Shown here: positions 5,918-7,731 of the stretch, one piece after another | How the letters are laid out: each line of letters opens with the position of its first letter | Numbering within the stretch: the first letter of the stretch is position 1 | DNA from: Ramlibacter sp. | GTDB lineage: Bacteria > Pseudomonadota > Gammaproteobacteria > Burkholderiales > Burkholderiaceae_C | Assembly: GCA_028292185.1 (NCBI GenBank) | Contig: JAQGMT010000399.1 | Coordinates: 1-7,731, forward strand | Reading direction: 5' to 3' | Length of the DNA: 7,731 nt | Translations under genes and position numbers: made by a program | The notes under the pieces: model-generated | Told to the model about the DNA's origin: nothing | The model's database searches: none | What the model saw: the letters and a program-made list of their open reading frames with translations, nothing else

Positions 5918-6784
5918 ATGACCATCACCGCAAAATTGAAGATCGCCGCCGCGCTCAGCTGCGCCGCACTCGCCGTCGGCTGCGCGCCGATGGCCACGCA
6001 GGCGCCGACGCAAGCCAGGGCCTCCGTCAGCGGCGGCAAGACCGAAGTGCTCTGGCTCGGCCAGGCCAGTGTGCGCATCAAGACGCCCGGCGGCAAGATC
6101 ATCATGATCGACCCGTGGATCACTGGCGGCACCACGACGCCGGCGCCGTACAAGACCGACCTGAAGGCGCTCGGCAAGATCGACCTGCTGCTGGTGACCC
6201 ACGCGCACGTGGACCACGTCGGCGATTCGGCGGCGCTGGCGAAGATGCACAACACCAAGTTGTACGGGCCCGCCGACATGATGACGCCCATGGTCACGCT
6301 GGGCATCATCCCGGCCGAACTGACGCACCGCTTCAACAAGAGCGGATCGGTCACCCCGCTGCCGGGCATCAAGGTCACTGCCGTCAAGGCCGAGCACTCG
6401 TCGATCCTGGTGTGGAACAACCCGGCGACCAACAAGAACGAGTCGCACGTCGCGGGCGAGGCGGTGGGCTACATCATCGAGCTGGAGAACGGCTTCAAGA
6501 TCTGGCACATGGGCGATACCGGCCTCTTCGGCGACATGAAGTTCATCGCCGAGTACTACAAGCCCGACCTGGTGCTCGCGCCCATCGGCGGCAACTTCAC
6601 CATGGGTCCGGAAGACGCCGCCTGGGGCATTCGCAACTGGATCAACCCCAAGACCGGCGTGATCCCGATCCACTACCGCTCCAACCCGCTCGCCAAGGGC
6701 ACGCTGGCCGAGTTCCAGGCCGCGATGCAAGGCAGCCCGGTGCGCGTGCTCGGCATGACCGAAGGGCAGACGCTCGAGTTCTGA
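5918..6784 (+). CDS. MBL-fold metal-dependent hydrolase with lipoprotein signal
   Basis: A 288-residue metallo-beta-lactamase-fold protein resembling the UPF0173/Lactamase_B_3 type. Metal-binding motifs are complete: THAHVDH (His95, His97, Asp99, His100), His160 in AEHSS, Asp200 in HMGDTG and His252 in PIHYRSNP, so a two-zinc site is expected. The N-terminus MTITAKLKIAAALSCAALAVGC ends in a probable lipobox (LAVG-Cys22), followed by a Pro/Ala/Thr-rich spacer and the fold from about residue 42. This indicates export and lipid anchoring. The frame is open far upstream, but ATG 5918 has GGAG 7 nt before it and opens the signal sequence. Conserved segments such as LAPIGGNFTMGPEDAAW and NPLAKGTLAEFQ fit the family. 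The substrate is unknown; beta-lactam hydrolysis is not implied by the fold. Confidence 0.92.
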   Translation: MTITAKLKIAAALSCAALAVGCAPMATQAPTQARASVSGGKTEVLWLGQASVRIKTPGGKIIMIDPWITGGTTTPAPYKTDLKALGKIDLLLVTHAHVDHVGDSAALAKMHNTKLYGPADMMTPMVTLGIIPAELTHRFNKSGSVTPLPGIKVTAVKAEHSSILVWNNPATNKNESHVAGEAVGYIIELENGFKIWHMGDTGLFGDMKFIAEYYKPDLVLAPIGGNFTMGPEDAAWGIRNWINPKTGVIPIHYRSNPLAKGTLAEFQAAMQGSPVRVLGMTEGQTLEF

Positions 6785-6844
6785 GTGCCCCGCGCCACCG
6801 GCGGCGCTTGTATCCTGAGGGGAGAGCAACCCGAGGGAGCACTG

Positions 6845-7327
6845 ATGAGCGACGAGACGAGGAAGCGCGTCCCGATGGAGGACGAGATGAGAAACGTCCT
6901 GGAAGAGGCGCGGATGGTGATCCCTGGCGTGCAGGCCCTGTTCGGCTTCCAGACCATGGCCGTCTTCAACAACCGCTTCGAGGATCTGCCGGATTCAGGT
7001 GTCGCCGCATACCTTGTCGGCCTCGGCCTGCTGGCGCTGTCGATCGCACTGCTGATGGCGCCCGCGGCCTATCACCGCATCGCCGAGCGCGGCTACGTGT
7101 CACGCAAGATGATCAACCTGGCCTCGGGCCTGATTGCGGCCGGGGTGGTGCCGCTCACGATCGGGTTGGCCATCGACGTCTATGTGGTCGTGCTGGCCGC
7201 GCTGGACGAGCCGGTATACGCCGCGTCGGCCGGCGGCGCCTCGCTGATCCTCTTTGCCGTGCTCTGGTTCGCGTTCCCGCTCCGCATGCGCAGGAATAGC
7301 TCCAGCGATTCGAGGCAGCGCCGCTAG
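6845..7327 (+). CDS. Small integral membrane protein, DUF6328-like
   Basis: A 160-residue protein with a charged N-terminus (1-22), then VIPGVQALFGFQTMAVFNNRF, hydrophobic segments at about 53-73, 93-119 and 128-147, and a basic, Ser-rich C-terminal tail. The segment at 25-42 may be a further, shorter membrane helix. The pattern 'PGVQALFGFQ...F..RF', then 'ALLMAPAAYHRIAERG' between helices, resembles the DUF6328 family of unknown function. The frame is open from 6785, but ATG 6845 is preferred because GAGGGAG (6833-6839) lies 5 nt upstream and homology begins there. It follows the MBL gene by 60 bp and may be co-transcribed or use its own promoter (TATCCT at 6811-6816 is a weak -10 candidate). 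Its TAG stop overlaps the TAG stop of the convergent gene in CTAG (7324-7327). Confidence 0.82.
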   Translation: MSDETRKRVPMEDEMRNVLEEARMVIPGVQALFGFQTMAVFNNRFEDLPDSGVAAYLVGLGLLALSIALLMAPAAYHRIAERGYVSRKMINLASGLIAAGVVPLTIGLAIDVYVVVLAALDEPVYAASAGGASLILFAVLWFAFPLRMRRNSSSDSRQRR

Positions 7328-7731
7328 CTGCAGCTCGTGGTGACGGCCCACAGGCCTCCCCACTCCGGCGCGGCGTTCTCGTTCCACAACGACGCCGACA
7401 GCGGTGTCGCCACGTACATGACTCCGTTGCGCAGGACCCTGTCCCCGGGCAGGTAGTGTGTGGTGCCGTTCCACAGGGGCGGATTGCAGCTGGATGGGGG
7501 TACGGGAGCCGGTGCGGGAGCCGGAGCCGGAGCTGGCGACGGGGCCGGGGCTGGCGCCGGTGCCGGGGCCGGCGCGCTGCAAGTCGTCACGGCCCAAAGG
7601 TTGGGCGTCCACTCGGGCGCGGCATTCTCATTCCACAAGGACGCCGACAAGTCCGTCGCGAAGTACATGGTGCCATTGCGCAGCACGGTGGCGCCCGGCA
7701 AGTAGTGTGTGGTGCCGTTCCACAGCGGCGG
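7324..7731 (-). CDS. Secreted protein with tandem carbohydrate-binding-like modules (3' part only)
   Basis: The frame is open to the right edge, so the start and any catalytic domain lie outside; TTG at 7701 is internal to a repeat and is not a start. The visible 135 residues are module - linker - module - stop. Each module reads PPLWNGTTHYLPG, then VLRNG-MY-AT, then LSASLWNENAAPEW, ending LWAVTT. The order W, Y, PGD-V, NG, MYVAT, then a late W matches the small CBM5/12 (ChtBD3-type) chitin-binding modules. The linker is about 27 residues of alternating Pro and Ala, as in extracellular depolymerases. Cys residues bracket the last module (SCNPP and TTSCS) and may form a disulfide, which fits export. 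The whole protein is likely a secreted polysaccharide-binding or -degrading protein. The fold assignment is moderate and the enzyme type is not visible. Confidence 0.75.
   Translation of the reverse strand, partial: PPLWNGTTHYLPGATVLRNGTMYFATDLSASLWNENAAPEWTPNLWAVTTCSAPAPAPAPAPAPSPAPAPAPAPAPVPPSSCNPPLWNGTTHYLPGDRVLRNGVMYVATPLSASLWNENAAPEWGGLWAVTTSCS
7327..7488 (-). repeat. C-terminal copy of the tandem binding module
   Basis: This is the second of two copies of a ~52-residue module. It shares all but about eight of ~50 aligned residues with the other copy. The 24 bp at 7453-7476 are identical to 7702-7725 in the other copy, at an offset of 249 bp. Confidence 0.8.
7495..7575 (-). repeat. Pro-Ala linker, low-complexity GC-rich repeat
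   Basis: About 27 codons of alternating Ala and Pro, with a single Ser inside and PVPP at the end, give a near-periodic 6-bp pattern of GGAGCC/GGGGCC-like units on the plus strand. It is a flexible spacer between the two modules and is prone to slippage. Confidence 0.85.
7576..7731 (-). repeat. First visible copy of the tandem binding module (may be cut by the window edge)
   Basis: This copy starts with PPLWNGTTHYLPG at the window edge and ends LWAVTTCS. It is the same module as at 7327-7488, with substitutions chiefly at the PGAT/PGDR, GTMYF/GVMYV and ATDL/ATPL positions. Confidence 0.8.

Noticed and set aside
5785..7299. A 504-codon open frame on the plus strand overlapping the MBL and membrane-protein genes
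   Set aside because: Its product is dominated by Arg, Gly, Asp and His with no recognisable domain, as expected for an alternative frame of GC-rich genes. The other frame contains complete motifs, signal sequence and ribosome binding sites.
7460..7705. A Gly-Ala repeat protein on the plus strand
   Set aside because: It is the reverse complement of the Pro-Ala linker; the minus-strand frame has duplicated modules with conserved aromatic residues.
1..7731. CRISPR array, tRNA, rRNA, insertion-sequence ends, phage or toxin-antitoxin genes
   Set aside because: Looked for spaced direct repeats, terminal inverted repeats, cloverleaf-like segments and small paired genes; none seen.

Overview
The window is GC-rich and densely coded, with eleven genes, no RNA genes, no CRISPR array and no insertion sequence. 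Two genes encode Bug-type periplasmic receptors (tripartite tricarboxylate transporter substrate-binding family). Orphan Bug receptors in such numbers are typical of Burkholderiales, so I infer a high-GC betaproteobacterium of that order. No marker gene allows a closer placement.

Layout. (1) Positions 1-275 hold the 3' end of a ModA-like ABC-type substrate-binding protein, plus strand. (2) Positions 272-2079, minus strand, hold two overlapping SMP-30/gluconolactonase-like beta-propeller genes. The upstream one has a canonical metal site and the downstream one has lost it. (3) Divergent from these across about 80 bp lies a plus-strand operon, 2159-4275: a Bug receptor with a shortened N-terminal loop, then two paralogous cupin proteins. 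(4) Positions 4351-4785 encode a small VOC-fold metalloprotein. It converges on a second, canonical Bug receptor (4794-5786, minus). (5) Divergent from that receptor is a lipoprotein-type metallo-beta-lactamase-fold hydrolase (5918-6784), followed by a small membrane protein resembling DUF6328 (6845-7327). (6) At the right edge, 7324-7731 (minus), is the 3' end of a secreted protein carrying two nearly identical carbohydrate-binding-like modules joined by a Pro/Ala linker.

How the genes may work together. Positions 272-4275 read as one divergently transcribed module: a periplasmic receptor for a small, probably carboxylated, compound; a candidate lactonase with a degenerate partner; and two small cupins. 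This fits uptake or sensing plus processing of a lactone, sugar acid or aromatic-derived acid. The substrate cannot be read from sequence. No TctA/TctB membrane components and no regulator lie inside the window, so both receptors look like orphans here. The right half appears to be unrelated single genes.

The strongest candidates for something new are the pairing of an intact and a metal-site-degenerate SMP-30 propeller, and the pair of cupin paralogues that have lost different halves of the cupin metal site. Nothing in the window is a clear defence or mobile system.
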